A stretch of DNA of 37,239 nucleotides from Hyphomicrobiales bacterium (GCA_019247605.1 JAFBAS010000009.1:1-37239), one strand, 5' to 3'. Positions 16,409-24,818 are shown, counted from the stretch's first letter. Program-made: numbers and translations. The notes: generated from the letters alone by a model not told the origin.

Positions 16409-17164
16409 TCAGAGATGTTCGTCGCCAGGCAAGATCCGGCCACGCGAGTCCTCGTCCACCTCGGCCGCATGATGGATCGAGTGCGTCCCAGCAACAAGCT
16501 CGATACGAGAACCGATTGGGAGGTTCTTGCGTAAAGCGGCCGCGAGACCCTCCACGTCGCCTCGACCGAGCAAAAAGGCTTCAAGGCCGCTTGCCGCCGC
16601 GAGAGATCGGGGAAAGGCCTTGTCGACAACGCCGATCAGCGCCAGACGCTCCGCCGTGGCGGCTCGGCCGACGCTTCTTTGATCCTTCGCCGCCACCTGC
16701 TTGAGCAACAAAAGCCGCCGCGCACGAAGCTTGTGTGCGAGCCAAACCGCCAGGGTGTCGGAGGTCACATTCCAAGATGCGGGAATTTCGACACGTTCTC
16801 TTCGGGAGGAGGAAAAGGCGAGCCGGCGCGCTTTCTGCACCATGCGGCTCGGGGCCCAAACCGGTATCATTCCGCATTCGAGTGCGCGCCCGATGCTTGC
16901 CTGGCTTGCGGCGACCTCGAAGTTTTTCCTGAGCGCTGCGACAGCGGTCGCATACTGCTCCATGGCGAGGAGCGCCATCGAATCGGCCGCAACATCGTCG
17001 AAGCCCATACGCGGTTGTGCCGAGCGGACCGCATCGGCGAAAGGACCGCCCCCGACGACGAGAACTGTCTTACCGGCGCCCGCTTCAATCGCGTCGAGCC
17101 AGGCGGCCAGGGCTTTGGAAAAGGCGAAACTCCCGCCGAGCTTGACGAGCGTGATGGCACTCAC
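16409..17164 (-). CDS. mfnE: MfnE-like amino acid kinase family protein
   Basis: A 251-aa amino acid kinase-fold protein. It begins ITLVKLGGSFAFSKALAAWL (phosphate-binding VKLGGS) and has KTVLVVGGGPFADAVRS, then NVTSDTLAVWLAHKLRARRL and LLLLKQVA, the second nucleotide-binding region. In methanogens MfnE phosphorylates (5-aminomethyl-3-furyl)methyl phosphate to the diphosphate used by MfnF. The next gene upstream encodes an MfnB domain and mfnF is nearby, which favours this over uridylate or aspartate kinases. The start is GTG 17164, 2 bp after the preceding stop. Confidence 0.83.
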   Translation of the reverse strand: MSAITLVKLGGSFAFSKALAAWLDAIEAGAGKTVLVVGGGPFADAVRSAQPRMGFDDVAADSMALLAMEQYATAVAALRKNFEVAASQASIGRALECGMIPVWAPSRMVQKARRLAFSSSRRERVEIPASWNVTSDTLAVWLAHKLRARRLLLLKQVAAKDQRSVGRAATAERLALIGVVDKAFPRSLAAASGLEAFLLGRGDVEGLAAALRKNLPIGSRIELVAGTHSIHHAAEVDEDSRGRILPGDEHL

Positions 17165-17166
17165 GC

Positions 17167-18345
17167 TCAGCCGCTGGAATCGCTCGAGGCGGTCGGCGCG
17201 AAATGGCGCAGGATCGCGGCCTCGGCGGTCTTTTCCCGCGTGATCTCGACACCGACGGTGGCGGGGCCGGCGTCGAGTTTCTCGACCTTGACGGTCACCT
17301 TCACCACCCTCGGCTCCCCGAGAACGGCACCCGCGACGCGCTCCGCCAAGACTTCGACCAGTTCCACATGCCCTTCGGCCACGATCCGATGAATGGCATC
17401 GGTGATCACGTCGTACGACAAAACGTCGCGCAGATCGGAAGGAGCGTGCGTACCGCGTTGCACGAAAGCCTCCACGTCGAAGCGGACACGCTGCGTACCT
17501 TCATGCTCGGAGCGGTACGCGCCGATGCGAACGGGCACGATGAAATCCCGCACGAAGATACGGTCGGCACGCGAGGAGCCATCGCGCGGCTCGACCGCGT
17601 AACCGCGCCCGACGAGAAGGCGATAATCGACCCGGTCTCCCGCCTCTTCCGCTTCTTTTACATAGCGCCGATCGGAGGGAATGAGGTCGCGCACGAGCGC
17701 AACCGCTCTCGGCTCCAAGCGGGCCGTTCGCTCGCCCTTGGCGCAAAGTGCGCTGCGAAACCCGAGGATGTCTGGGCGCAAGGGCAGAAGACGCGGCACA
17801 TCGGGCGGCTCGAGGGAGCCGGCGAGCCCGGTGAGCAGCCCCCTTCCGCGACAGCTGGCAACAAAACCGGAAAGCCAAGCTGAATCGCGGCGCTCGAGGA
17901 GGCGGCCAGAGCCCTTTTTTGCGGTGTCCAGCATCGCACCGTGAAAACCGGCCGCCGCGAGCTTCTCGACAATTCCGAGATCGACCGCCTCGTCGGCGAA
18001 AATCACGCCGATGAGCTTGGTCGTCCGGCTCAGCGAAGCGAGGGCGGCGATGCAGGCGGCACGCCGAGGATCGTCGAAAAGGCCGATCTTGACGTAGTCC
18101 ACGCCGGTCGCGGCGATGCTTGCCACAGTTTCCGATACGGTTTGTGGATCCATCGGCAGATCGCCTGTGACGGCACTCGTGGGCCGGCGCCCGGCAACGG
18201 AGACGACGGCGTCACGCAGCGTTTTCAGATCGAGCGCGCCGAGGGCGCCCTTGGTCGGATCCTTGAAATCGATGAGGTCGGCGCCCCCTGCAATCGCAAT
18301 CTCCGCCTCGCCTTGATTCGCCACGCTCGTCAGGAAAAGGGTCAT
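17167..18345 (-). CDS. mfnB: MfnB (furan phosphate synthase) fused to a dihydroneopterin aldolase (FolB) domain
   Basis: A 392-aa two-domain protein. Residues 1 to about 240 are MfnB, (5-formylfuran-3-yl)methyl phosphate synthase, a TIM-barrel that makes the furan of methylofuran from two glyceraldehyde-3-phosphates. The two family lysines appear in GADLIDFKDPTKGALGALD (Lys28) and GVDYVKIGLFDD (Lys86). From about residue 268 to 378 there is a FolB-type domain: DRIFVRDFIVPVRIGAYRSE, TQRVRFDVEAF, SYDVITDAIHRIV, VELVEVLAERVAGAV, VTVKVEKLDAGP. FolB cleaves dihydroneopterin to the hydroxymethylpterin used for H4MPT. One polypeptide thus would serve both cofactors. ATG 18345 has GAGG upstream. It leads the minus-strand run. 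Confidence 0.88.
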   Translation of the reverse strand: MTLFLTSVANQGEAEIAIAGGADLIDFKDPTKGALGALDLKTLRDAVVSVAGRRPTSAVTGDLPMDPQTVSETVASIAATGVDYVKIGLFDDPRRAACIAALASLSRTTKLIGVIFADEAVDLGIVEKLAAAGFHGAMLDTAKKGSGRLLERRDSAWLSGFVASCRGRGLLTGLAGSLEPPDVPRLLPLRPDILGFRSALCAKGERTARLEPRAVALVRDLIPSDRRYVKEAEEAGDRVDYRLLVGRGYAVEPRDGSSRADRIFVRDFIVPVRIGAYRSEHEGTQRVRFDVEAFVQRGTHAPSDLRDVLSYDVITDAIHRIVAEGHVELVEVLAERVAGAVLGEPRVVKVTVKVEKLDAGPATVGVEITREKTAEAAILRHFAPTASSDSSG

Positions 18346-18610
18346 CGCCTAGCCTCGAGACACCGCCTTCGCGGGTTGCGAGCAAAAGCGCCCGACTTTT
18401 CATCCTAGCCGACATCGCCGCCGAAGCTAGAGCTGAGATCGCAAAACGTAAGCCGGTTTCGCGTCGGACCCTGTCGCTCAAATCTTCGTGAGGGTAGACG
18501 AAAAAGTGCCTCTCAACCAAGACTTGTGACCTTCAGCTTGCTCTCGATTTCGATTTTGGCGGCGCGAGCCTTATCATGATAGGAACCGTTATACGCCTTT
18601 GGAGCCGTCG

Positions 18611-19444
18611 ATGCGTGCATGGGCAATCTCGCGTTTTTCTCGCCTTGCCATGACGGCGCTTGCGCTGAGTCTCGGGGCAGCTCATGCCGTCGCTGAAGGT
18701 GAGCCCGACCCTTGGCCCGATCTTGCAAAGGAGATTTTTCACGGCGCGCCGCTGAGGGATGGGTCCGGCTTCCTCGCACTCGATGCGCCGACGCGCGCCG
18801 AGGATGCCGCCATCGTTCCCGTCACGATGGCCGTCAACCTGCCCGCTGGCGATGCGCGCCGGCTCGTCGCCTTGACCTTTGTGATCGATCGCAACCCGGC
18901 ACCCCTCGTCGGGGTCTTCAAGCCGGGCGCCAGGATCAGCTTGAATAGCCTTTCGACGAGGGTGCGGGTCGACAGCTACACGAATCTTCACCTCGTCGCG
19001 GAACTGAGCGATGGCGGCCTTTATGCGGTCGAGCGTTTCATCAAGGCGTCTGGCGGCTGCTCGGCGCCCATGCTCAAGGATGCGCAGGAAGCAAAATCCA
19101 CCATGGGCCAGATGAAGTTTCGCCAATTTGCGGCCCATCCTTCGGCCTCGGGTGAGGTGCATCCCGATGAGCATGAGGTTCAGGTCATGCTTCGCCACCC
19201 GAACAATTCGGGCATGCAGATGGATCAGCTCTCGCGTTTATACATCCCGCCGCTTTTCATCGAAGATCTCAAGCTTTGGCAGGGTGACGACCTCATCCTC
19301 ACGGTCGAGGGCGGAATATCGATCTCCGAAGATCCGAATTTCCGGATCAGCTATCGTGGCGCGAGCACGGCCGGTTTTCGCGTCGAGGCGCTCGACAGCG
19401 ACAAGCACGCCTACAAGGGTGAGTTCCCGAACAACGGCTCTTGA
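18611..19444 (+). CDS. Quinoprotein dehydrogenase-associated SoxYZ-like carrier protein
   Basis: A 277-aa secreted protein of the fused SoxY-SoxZ type that accompanies PQQ dehydrogenases (family I remember as TIGR04557). Residues 1-28 form a signal peptide (LAMTALALSLGAAHAVAEG). The SoxY-like half covers about 35-155 and ends in IKASGGCSAP with Cys150, the counterpart of the SoxY carrier cysteine. The SoxZ-like half follows from about 165, with VQVMLRHPNNSGMQMDQLSR and NFRISYRGAS. In Sox systems the cysteine carries sulfur; in the methanol setting the cargo is unknown. ATG 18611 has GGAG 6 nt upstream. It is monocistronic, divergent from the mfn run. Confidence 0.83.
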   Translation: MRAWAISRFSRLAMTALALSLGAAHAVAEGEPDPWPDLAKEIFHGAPLRDGSGFLALDAPTRAEDAAIVPVTMAVNLPAGDARRLVALTFVIDRNPAPLVGVFKPGARISLNSLSTRVRVDSYTNLHLVAELSDGGLYAVERFIKASGGCSAPMLKDAQEAKSTMGQMKFRQFAAHPSASGEVHPDEHEVQVMLRHPNNSGMQMDQLSRLYIPPLFIEDLKLWQGDDLILTVEGGISISEDPNFRISYRGASTAGFRVEALDSDKHAYKGEFPNNGS

Positions 19445-19532
19445 CCGCAAAGCCAATGCGGCTCGGACGGGTCCTTCGCCGAAGGCTGATCGCGCTCGGG
19501 TATCTGTTGCCAATTCCTTGAAGCCTACACCT

Positions 19533-19925
19533 TCAAAAGCACCTGATTTCGGCCTCAGCTTGTGCACGCCGTAGATCGTCGACGACTTTTTTCGAGAATT
19601 CGGTCGCCCGGAACATGTTGCCGAGATTGCCGGGGGTTTGGAGCATGCTCAACACCGTATCGGCATCCACATAGCGCTCGTAAGGAATGAGCGAGGCGAT
19701 CACATCGATCGAGCAGGAGCATCGTTCGAGCGTCTGATGGCTCTCCCCGTTCGCCTTCATGCAAGCAAAGACGTAATCGGCGCGCGCCGAGGTCGGGTAG
19801 TCATTGATCTCGGCGGCACGCGTCCCAGTCGAAAGGGAGAACGCCCCGACGCCGACTGCGGCAATCGCAACCGCGACAATCGCGGGCGACGTGCGACGAT
19901 CTCGTTTTGTCATGCATTTTATCAT
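19533..19925 (-). CDS. Small secreted protein with CxC motif, function unknown
   Basis: A 130-aa protein, not recognised as a named family. Residues 1-38 form a signal peptide (SPAIVAVAIAAVGVGAFSLS then TRAAEI). The mature part is helical with four cysteines: Cys55 (FACMKAN), Cys69 and Cys71 (ERCSCSIDVIASLIPYE) and Cys129 near the end. Two disulfides or a metal site in the periplasm are possible. The start could also be ATG 19913. It is convergent with the SoxYZ-like gene and divergent from pqqA, which suggests a link to the quinoprotein system but no known task. Confidence 0.65.
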   Translation of the reverse strand: MIKCMTKRDRRTSPAIVAVAIAAVGVGAFSLSTGTRAAEINDYPTSARADYVFACMKANGESHQTLERCSCSIDVIASLIPYERYVDADTVLSMLQTPGNLGNMFRATEFSKKVVDDLRRAQAEAEIRCF

Positions 19926-20199
19926 GGCTGAATTGCAAAATCACCTGTTGGTAAAGATACTTGCAGCTTATCGGCTGTCCGGTGCGCTCGCGGCTCATCT
20001 TGAGCCATAGTTGCGGCCTTTCCAAGAGCCTAGCCCCTGCTGTCGCGCCCCAATCTGGCCGAGGGCGAGAAAACGTGATCGCGCCCCGCAAGAAAATGTG
20101 AGCACATGCGCGACGAAACTGCCCGGTTTGACGATTGAAAAACGGCAAGCGCAGAGGTATGTGTAGGACGCAACGAAGTACTCGTTGAAGGAGGAAGCG

Positions 20200-20277
20200 A
20201 TGGCTTGGTCGACACCTTGCGTGACTGAAGTCTGCGTCGGCATGGAAGTAACGAGCTACGAGTCGGCGGAAATCTGA
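20200..20277 (+). CDS. pqqA: PQQ precursor peptide PqqA
   Basis: A 25-residue peptide, MAWSTPCVTEVCVGMEVTSY followed by ESAEI. Glu16 and Tyr20 are spaced E-x3-Y (EVTSY), the two residues that PqqE cross-links to start PQQ synthesis; PqqD presents the peptide. The ribosome binding site GAAGGAGGAAGCG before ATG is the strongest in this region, as expected for a peptide made in excess. The pqqB start follows 13 bp after the stop. The gene is too short for ordinary gene finding but the motif and place leave little doubt. Confidence 0.95.
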   Translation: MAWSTPCVTEVCVGMEVTSYESAEI

Positions 20278-20290
20278 AGAAGCCGGCGTA

Positions 20291-21265
20291 GTGCCGCTCG
20301 CCGAGCGGCTCGCGACGAAGCTAAAGATCGTCGTTCTCGGCTCCGCGGCGGGGGGCGGTTATCCCCAATGGAACTGCCGCTGTCCGGTATGTGACCTTGC
20401 GTGGCAGCGTGACCGTCGAGTTTTGGCGCGCACGCAATCAAGCCTCGCGGTCACTGCCGACGGGGCGCACTGGTTCCTCCTGAATGCATCGCCGGACCTG
20501 CGGCAGCAAATCCAAAACACGAGCGCTCTTTGGCCTGCCACAAACGGGCCTGCCACAAACGGGCCTGCCGGAAACGGGCAATCCGGAAACCGCCGCCACT
20601 CGCCCGTCAGCGGTGTTTTTCTGACCAATGGCGACGTGGATCACGTCGCCGGACTTTTGTCGCTGCGAGAGCGGCAAGCGTTCAGCGTTTTCGGGACATC
20701 GGCGACGCTCAAGCTCATCGAGGCCAATTCGATCTTCCGGGTGCTTGACCCGACCTGCGTCAGCACACGAGCCCTTCAGGACGGCATCGAGATCGATACG
20801 CAATTCGGCTTACGGGTGACCCCGTTCTTCGTCCCGGGCAAGGTGCCCCTTCACGAGGAAACGGGGTCTGTCAGCATCGGGGGCGTCGGAGAGAGCACGC
20901 TCGGGCTCGAAATCCGTACTGCATACGCGAGAGTGGTCTATATTCCCGGTTGCGCGAAGGTGAACGAAGAGGTGCTGAGGAGGACCAGCGGCGCCGATCT
21001 CCTCCTCTTCGACGGCACTACTTTCACGGATGACGAGATGGTGCGTCTCGGGCTCTCACAAAAGACAGCTTGGCGCATGGGCCATATGGCGATCAGCGGC
21101 GAGGAAGGTTCGCTTCGTGCCTTTGCGGGCCTCGACATCGGCCGCAAGGTCTACACGCATATCAACAACACCAACCCGATCCTCGTCGAAGGCTCGCCCG
21201 AGCGGCTCGCGGTCGAGGCGGCGGGTTGGGAAGTCGCCTTCGACGGAATGGAGATCGCGCTTTGA
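20291..21265 (+). CDS. pqqB: PQQ biosynthesis protein PqqB
   Basis: PqqB is a metallo-beta-lactamase-fold protein implicated in hydroxylating the cross-linked Glu-Tyr intermediate. The 324-aa product has the family opening KIVVLGSAAGGGYPQWNCRC and CPVCDLAWQRD, the histidine/aspartate metal motif FLTNGDVDHVAGLLSLRE, YIPGCAKVNEE, LLLFDGTTFTDDEM, MGHMAISGEEGS and HINNTNPILVEGS. The frame opens at GTG 20291. An odd feature is a low-complexity insertion PATNGPATNGPAGNGQSGN, encoded by a 15-bp tandem repeat, between LRQQIQ and the FLTNGDVDH motif. It keeps the frame, and all family motifs remain. Confidence 0.96.
   Translation: MPLAERLATKLKIVVLGSAAGGGYPQWNCRCPVCDLAWQRDRRVLARTQSSLAVTADGAHWFLLNASPDLRQQIQNTSALWPATNGPATNGPAGNGQSGNRRHSPVSGVFLTNGDVDHVAGLLSLRERQAFSVFGTSATLKLIEANSIFRVLDPTCVSTRALQDGIEIDTQFGLRVTPFFVPGKVPLHEETGSVSIGGVGESTLGLEIRTAYARVVYIPGCAKVNEEVLRRTSGADLLLFDGTTFTDDEMVRLGLSQKTAWRMGHMAISGEEGSLRAFAGLDIGRKVYTHINNTNPILVEGSPERLAVEAAGWEVAFDGMEIAL
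20534..20578 (+). repeat. 15-bp tandem repeat inside pqqB
   Basis: Three copies of CCTGCCACAAACGGG: 20534-20548 and 20549-20563 are identical, 20564-20578 differs at two bases, and a degenerate partial copy follows. It encodes repeating PATNG. The unit length is a multiple of three, so copy-number change would not break the gene. Confidence 0.9.
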
Positions 21266-21273
21266 ACGACGTG

Positions 21274-21996
21274 ATGGCACCCCAACACCTCGAAGCGCAG
21301 CTGCGCCAGATCGGTGCCACGCGCTACCACAATCTTCATCCCTTTCACCGGCGTCTGCATGGCGGCAAGTGCTCGCTTGCAGAGGTGCGGGCCTGGGCCC
21401 TCAACCGCTACTATTATCAGTCGATGATCCCGGCGAAGGACGCGACGATTTTGGCGCGCATGAAAGATCCCGCGCTTCGCCGAGAATGGCGGCGGCGCGT
21501 CATCGACCATGACGGAGAAGCCGAAGGGGACGGGGGCATCGCGCGCTGGCTGCACCTCACCGCAGGGGTTGGGCTCGACCGCGACCTCGTGATCTCGACG
21601 CGCGGAATTCTTCCGGCAACGCGTTTCGCGGTCGAAGCCTATGTGCATTTTTGCCGCGAACGAACCCTGCTCGAGGCCATCGCCTCCTCGCTCACCGAAT
21701 TGTTCTCGCCCCAGATCATCGGGGAGCGCATCGATGGCATGCTGAAGCATTACGATTTCGTCACCCCGGACACGCTCGCCTATTTCACCAAACGGCCGCC
21801 TCAGGCGCAGCGCGACTCGGATTTCGCCCTCGACTACGTGTGCAGAAACGCGCACACCCAAGCAGAGCAGCAAAGCGTGCTCAACGCGCTCAAATTCAAG
21901 TGCGACGTGCTCTGGGTTCAGCTCGATGCACTGTGGCACGCCTATGTGGAAGGGCACATTCCGCCGGGTGCCTGGCAACCAGGGGAGGCCGCATGA
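21274..21996 (+). CDS. pqqC: Pyrroloquinoline-quinone synthase PqqC
   Basis: PqqC is a cofactor-less oxidase that carries out the final ring closure and oxidation to PQQ. The 240-aa protein has ARYHNLHPF-type motif TRYHNLHPFHRRLHGGK, VRAWALNRYYYQSMIPAKDA, EWRRRVIDHDGEAEGDGGIA, RFAVEAYVHFCRERTLLEAI and ALKFKCDVLWVQLDALWHAY. ATG 21274 is used; TTG 21262, overlapping the pqqB stop, has a better spaced GGAG and could be the true start. PqqC is separate from PqqD here, unlike the PqqC/D fusion known in Methylorubrum (Methylobacterium) extorquens. It overlaps pqqD as ATGA. Confidence 0.96.
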   Translation: MAPQHLEAQLRQIGATRYHNLHPFHRRLHGGKCSLAEVRAWALNRYYYQSMIPAKDATILARMKDPALRREWRRRVIDHDGEAEGDGGIARWLHLTAGVGLDRDLVISTRGILPATRFAVEAYVHFCRERTLLEAIASSLTELFSPQIIGERIDGMLKHYDFVTPDTLAYFTKRPPQAQRDSDFALDYVCRNAHTQAEQQSVLNALKFKCDVLWVQLDALWHAYVEGHIPPGAWQPGEAA

Positions 21997-22286
21997 TTGA
22001 TGAGCGCGCCCTTGCGCTCTCCGGCGCGTCACGTCCGCGCCTGCCGCGCGGCGTGCGCCTCAAACATGACGATGTGCGTAACGAATGGCTTTTGCTTGCG
22101 CCCGAGCGTGTGCTGAAGACGAATGCGATCGCCGTCGAAATTCTCAAGCGATGCACGGGTGAGCAGAGCCTCGATGCCATCGTCGACGACCTCGCGAGCA
22201 CATTCACGGCCGAACGTTCGACGGTCGAGGCCGACGTGCGCACGCTGCTGATGGAGCTCGCCACGAAAAGGCTCGTCGACCTATGA
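21993..22286 (+). CDS. pqqD: PQQ peptide chaperone PqqD
   Basis: PqqD binds PqqA and delivers it to PqqE. The 97-aa product shows PRLPRGVRLKHDDVRNEWLL then LAPERVLKTNAIAVEILKRC, the standard PqqD core in which the peptide lies against a beta sheet, followed by a helical part with SLDAIVDDLAS and VRTLLMELATKRLVDL. GGGGAGG precedes ATG, which overlaps the pqqC stop (ATGA); the pqqE ATG overlaps its stop in the same way. The longer frame from 21651 only covers pqqC. Confidence 0.95.
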   Translation: MIDERALALSGASRPRLPRGVRLKHDDVRNEWLLLAPERVLKTNAIAVEILKRCTGEQSLDAIVDDLASTFTAERSTVEADVRTLLMELATKRLVDL

Positions 22287-23440
22287 ACGCACCCGCGCCC
22301 TCTCGGCCCGTCGGTCTGCTCGCCGAGCTCACGCATCGCTGCCCTTTGGGCTGCCCCTATTGCTCGAACCCGCTCGATCTCGATGCCCGGGAGACCGAGC
22401 TTCCCACCGCGACCTGGCAGCGGGTCTTCTCGGAAGCCGCGGGCATCGGCATCCTGCAATTGCACCTTTCGGGCGGCGAGCCGGCGTCACGTCGCGATCT
22501 CGCCGAGCTCGTCGCGCATGCCGCGAAACTCGGCCTCTACACCAATCTCATCACCTCGGGTGTTGGCCTCAACCGCGCCGCGGTCACCAAGCTCGCCGAA
22601 GCCGGGCTCGACCATGTGCAACTGTCGATTCAGGATTCGCAGCCCCAATCGGCCGACCATATCGCCGGCTATAAAGGCGCGTTCGCGCGAAAGGTCGAGG
22701 TCGCCTCTTTGGTGACCGAGACCGGATTGCCGTTGACGGTCAACGCCGTGATCCACCGCGCGAACGTGCGGCGCGCCGGCGCCATGGTCGAGCTCGCCGT
22801 GCGCCTCGGCGCGCGGCGTGTCGAGATCGCGCACACCCAGTATTACGGCTGGGGCGCCAGGAATCGCGGCCTCTTGATGCCCTCTCGCGAAGAGGCAGAA
22901 GCGGCGATCGAGGAGGTCGAGCGCCTGAAGACGACACTCGCTGGCACGATCGTGATCGACCATGTCGCCCCTGACTATCACGCGCGCTATCCCAAGCCTT
23001 GCATGTCGGGATGGGCGCGGCGAACGCTCAACGTGACGCCTGCGGGCAAGGTGCTTCCTTGCCATGCGGCCGAGCTCATTCCGGGCCTCGAGTTTTGGAA
23101 CGTCACGCAACATTCGCTCGAGGAGATCTGGAATAACTCCCCTGCGTTCAATGCCTTTCGGGGCGATGAGTGGATGCGCGAGCCCTGCCGCTCCTGCGCG
23201 CGCAAAAGCGTCGATTTCGGTGGTTGCCGCTGCCAAGCCTTCATGCTGACCGGCGAGGCGCGCGAAGCCGACCCCGTCTGCCATCTCTCCCCGCACCATC
23301 GAATTGTCGAGGAGATCCTCGCGGAGGCGCGTGGTGAGGCCGCGGAGCCGGGAGCCTATGCCTATCGAAGGATGCGGCCGTTGCCGCGTTCACGAGGCGA
23401 ACGCCTGCAAGGCGAGGATTTGGACATCTCGGCCGAGTGA
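22283..23440 (+). CDS. pqqE: PqqA peptide cyclase PqqE (radical SAM)
   Basis: PqqE is a radical SAM enzyme that forms the C-C bond between the Glu and Tyr of PqqA. The 385-aa product has the radical SAM motif HRCPLGCPYCSNP (Cys20, Cys24, Cys27), the SGGEPASRRDL loop, and a SPASM-type C-terminus holding extra iron-sulfur clusters: KPCMSGWARR, VLPCHAAELIPG and EPCRSCARKSVDFGGCRCQA. Length and cysteines are normal. It is the last pqq gene in the run; no pqqF or pqqG peptidase gene is in the window, as is common when those lie elsewhere. Confidence 0.97.
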   Translation: MNAPAPSRPVGLLAELTHRCPLGCPYCSNPLDLDARETELPTATWQRVFSEAAGIGILQLHLSGGEPASRRDLAELVAHAAKLGLYTNLITSGVGLNRAAVTKLAEAGLDHVQLSIQDSQPQSADHIAGYKGAFARKVEVASLVTETGLPLTVNAVIHRANVRRAGAMVELAVRLGARRVEIAHTQYYGWGARNRGLLMPSREEAEAAIEEVERLKTTLAGTIVIDHVAPDYHARYPKPCMSGWARRTLNVTPAGKVLPCHAAELIPGLEFWNVTQHSLEEIWNNSPAFNAFRGDEWMREPCRSCARKSVDFGGCRCQAFMLTGEAREADPVCHLSPHHRIVEEILAEARGEAAEPGAYAYRRMRPLPRSRGERLQGEDLDISAE

Positions 23441-23513
23441 TCCATAGTTCGCCGAGAGAAGCCAAGCCAATTGGACGCCCCACGACCCTGCCATCCCAAG
23501 GAGCCATCACACC

Positions 23514-23912
23514 ATGAGAAATGCGTTTCTGTGCGCTGTACTGGGCGCGAGCATCGGCCTTTCGGTCGCCACCGAATCCCGCGCGCAAGACGCTGCCGCA
23601 GGAGAGAAGGTGTTCACCGTATGCCGCGCTTGCCATCAGATCGGCGAAGGAGCGAAGAACGCGGTCGGCCCGGTCCTGAACGGGGTGATCGGCCGAAAGG
23701 CCGGGACCTATCCGGACTATTCCTATTCGGAGGCGAACAAGAATTCCGGCCTCACCTGGGATGAGGCGACGTTCACCACCTACATCATGGATCCGCGCGC
23801 CAAGGTGCCCGGCACGAAGATGATTTTCGTCGGCATCAAGGACGAGCAGAAGATCAAGGATTTAATTGCTTTTCTGAAGCAATATGATGCCACAGGCAAA
23901 AAGGCGCAGTGA
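23514..23912 (+). CDS. Periplasmic class I cytochrome c (c2/c550-like)
   Basis: A 132-aa secreted monohaem cytochrome. Residues 1-24 form a signal peptide; the haem site is FTVCRACHQIG (Cys37, Cys40, His41) and the likely axial ligand is Met103 in VPGTKMIFVGI. The GPVLNGVIGRKAGTYPDYSYSE stretch is typical of cytochrome c2-like proteins. AAGGAG lies about 10 nt before ATG. It follows pqqE by 73 bp and precedes the PQQ-associated ABC genes, so it may carry electrons away from a quinoprotein dehydrogenase or from XoxG. The partner is inference. Confidence 0.9.
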   Translation: MRNAFLCAVLGASIGLSVATESRAQDAAAGEKVFTVCRACHQIGEGAKNAVGPVLNGVIGRKAGTYPDYSYSEANKNSGLTWDEATFTTYIMDPRAKVPGTKMIFVGIKDEQKIKDLIAFLKQYDATGKKAQ

Positions 23913-23969
23913 TTGGAGGATGTGGCGGGCACTTGCCCCGAGGCTGCAAACCCGAGCCATGATCAGCGA

Positions 23970-24818
23970 ATGCTCGCGTCGCGTGCTTCCTGCGAGGCGC
24001 AAAAGCGTTTGCTCCGCCGAGCCGGAAAGATAGACGGAAAAGCCCTTTTGTCCGAGGTTGCCTGCGAGCCCGCCTTGTCGATCGAGCATGTCACGCATGC
24101 TTATGGCGAGCGGGTCGCGCTCGACGATGTCAGCTTCACTGTCGCCCGCGGAAGCTGCACGGCGCTTCTCGGCCTCAACGGGGCCGGCAAGACCACCTTG
24201 TTCTCTTTGGTGACCCGCCTCTTTGCGGCGCGCCAGGGACAGATCCGCGTGCTCGGCTTCGACATCAACCGCGATCCTGGCGAGGCGTTGCGGCGCCTGG
24301 GCGTCGTCTTCCAGGCGCGCACGCTCGATCTCGACCTCAGCGTCACACAAAACCTGCGTTACCACGCGGCGCTCCACGGCCTAGGCGCGGGCGAAGCGAA
24401 GGCACGCGCCGCCGAAGTGTTGGCGCGCATGGAGCTTTCGGCACGCGCGGGCGAGAAGGCGCGCAATCTCTCCGGCGGCCAGATGCGGCGCGTGGAGATC
24501 GCGCGTGCGCTTCTGCATTCCCCGCGACTGCTCGTTCTCGACGAGCCCACAGTCGGCCTCGACATCAACGCGCGGGCGAGCATCTTGCGGCATCTTCGCG
24601 AACTCGTGGCGCAAACAGGGTTGACCGTGCTCTGGGCGACCCACCTCCTCGACGAGGTGAATGCGACCGATGAGGTCGTCGTCTTGCACAAAGGCCATAT
24701 CCTCGCGACCGGATCGACCGAGAGCGTGATCGAGGCGCAGCGAGCCAAAGATATCGGCGGCGCTTTCGCGTCGCTTATCGCCGACCCTTCGGACGCGAGC
24801 GCGCAGGCGCCCTCATGA
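23970..24818 (+). CDS. PQQ-associated ABC transporter ATP-binding protein (LutE-like)
   Basis: An ABC ATPase of the ABC-2 export-type branch found with PQQ alcohol dehydrogenases (family I remember as TIGR03864). Walker A is LLGLNGAGKTTLFSL, signature NLSGGQMRRVEIARALL, Walker B RLLVLDEPTVGLD, and switch region WATHLLDEV. The start is unclear: the frame opens at TTG 23913, ATG 23970 is used, and the conserved domain starts near 24075 with LSIEHVTHAYGERVALDDVS. Its permease follows with an ATGA overlap. In M. extorquens related ABC genes belong to the lut lanthanide-uptake cluster; that link is from memory of the family. Confidence 0.85.
   Translation: MLASRASCEAQKRLLRRAGKIDGKALLSEVACEPALSIEHVTHAYGERVALDDVSFTVARGSCTALLGLNGAGKTTLFSLVTRLFAARQGQIRVLGFDINRDPGEALRRLGVVFQARTLDLDLSVTQNLRYHAALHGLGAGEAKARAAEVLARMELSARAGEKARNLSGGQMRRVEIARALLHSPRLLVLDEPTVGLDINARASILRHLRELVAQTGLTVLWATHLLDEVNATDEVVVLHKGHILATGSTESVIEAQRAKDIGGAFASLIADPSDASAQAPS

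Noticed and set aside
20128-20162. TTGACG upstream of pqqA as a -35 box
   Set aside because: No -10-like sequence is found at 16-18 bp; the nearest, GTATGT, is 23 bp away. A promoter must be close, but I cannot place it.
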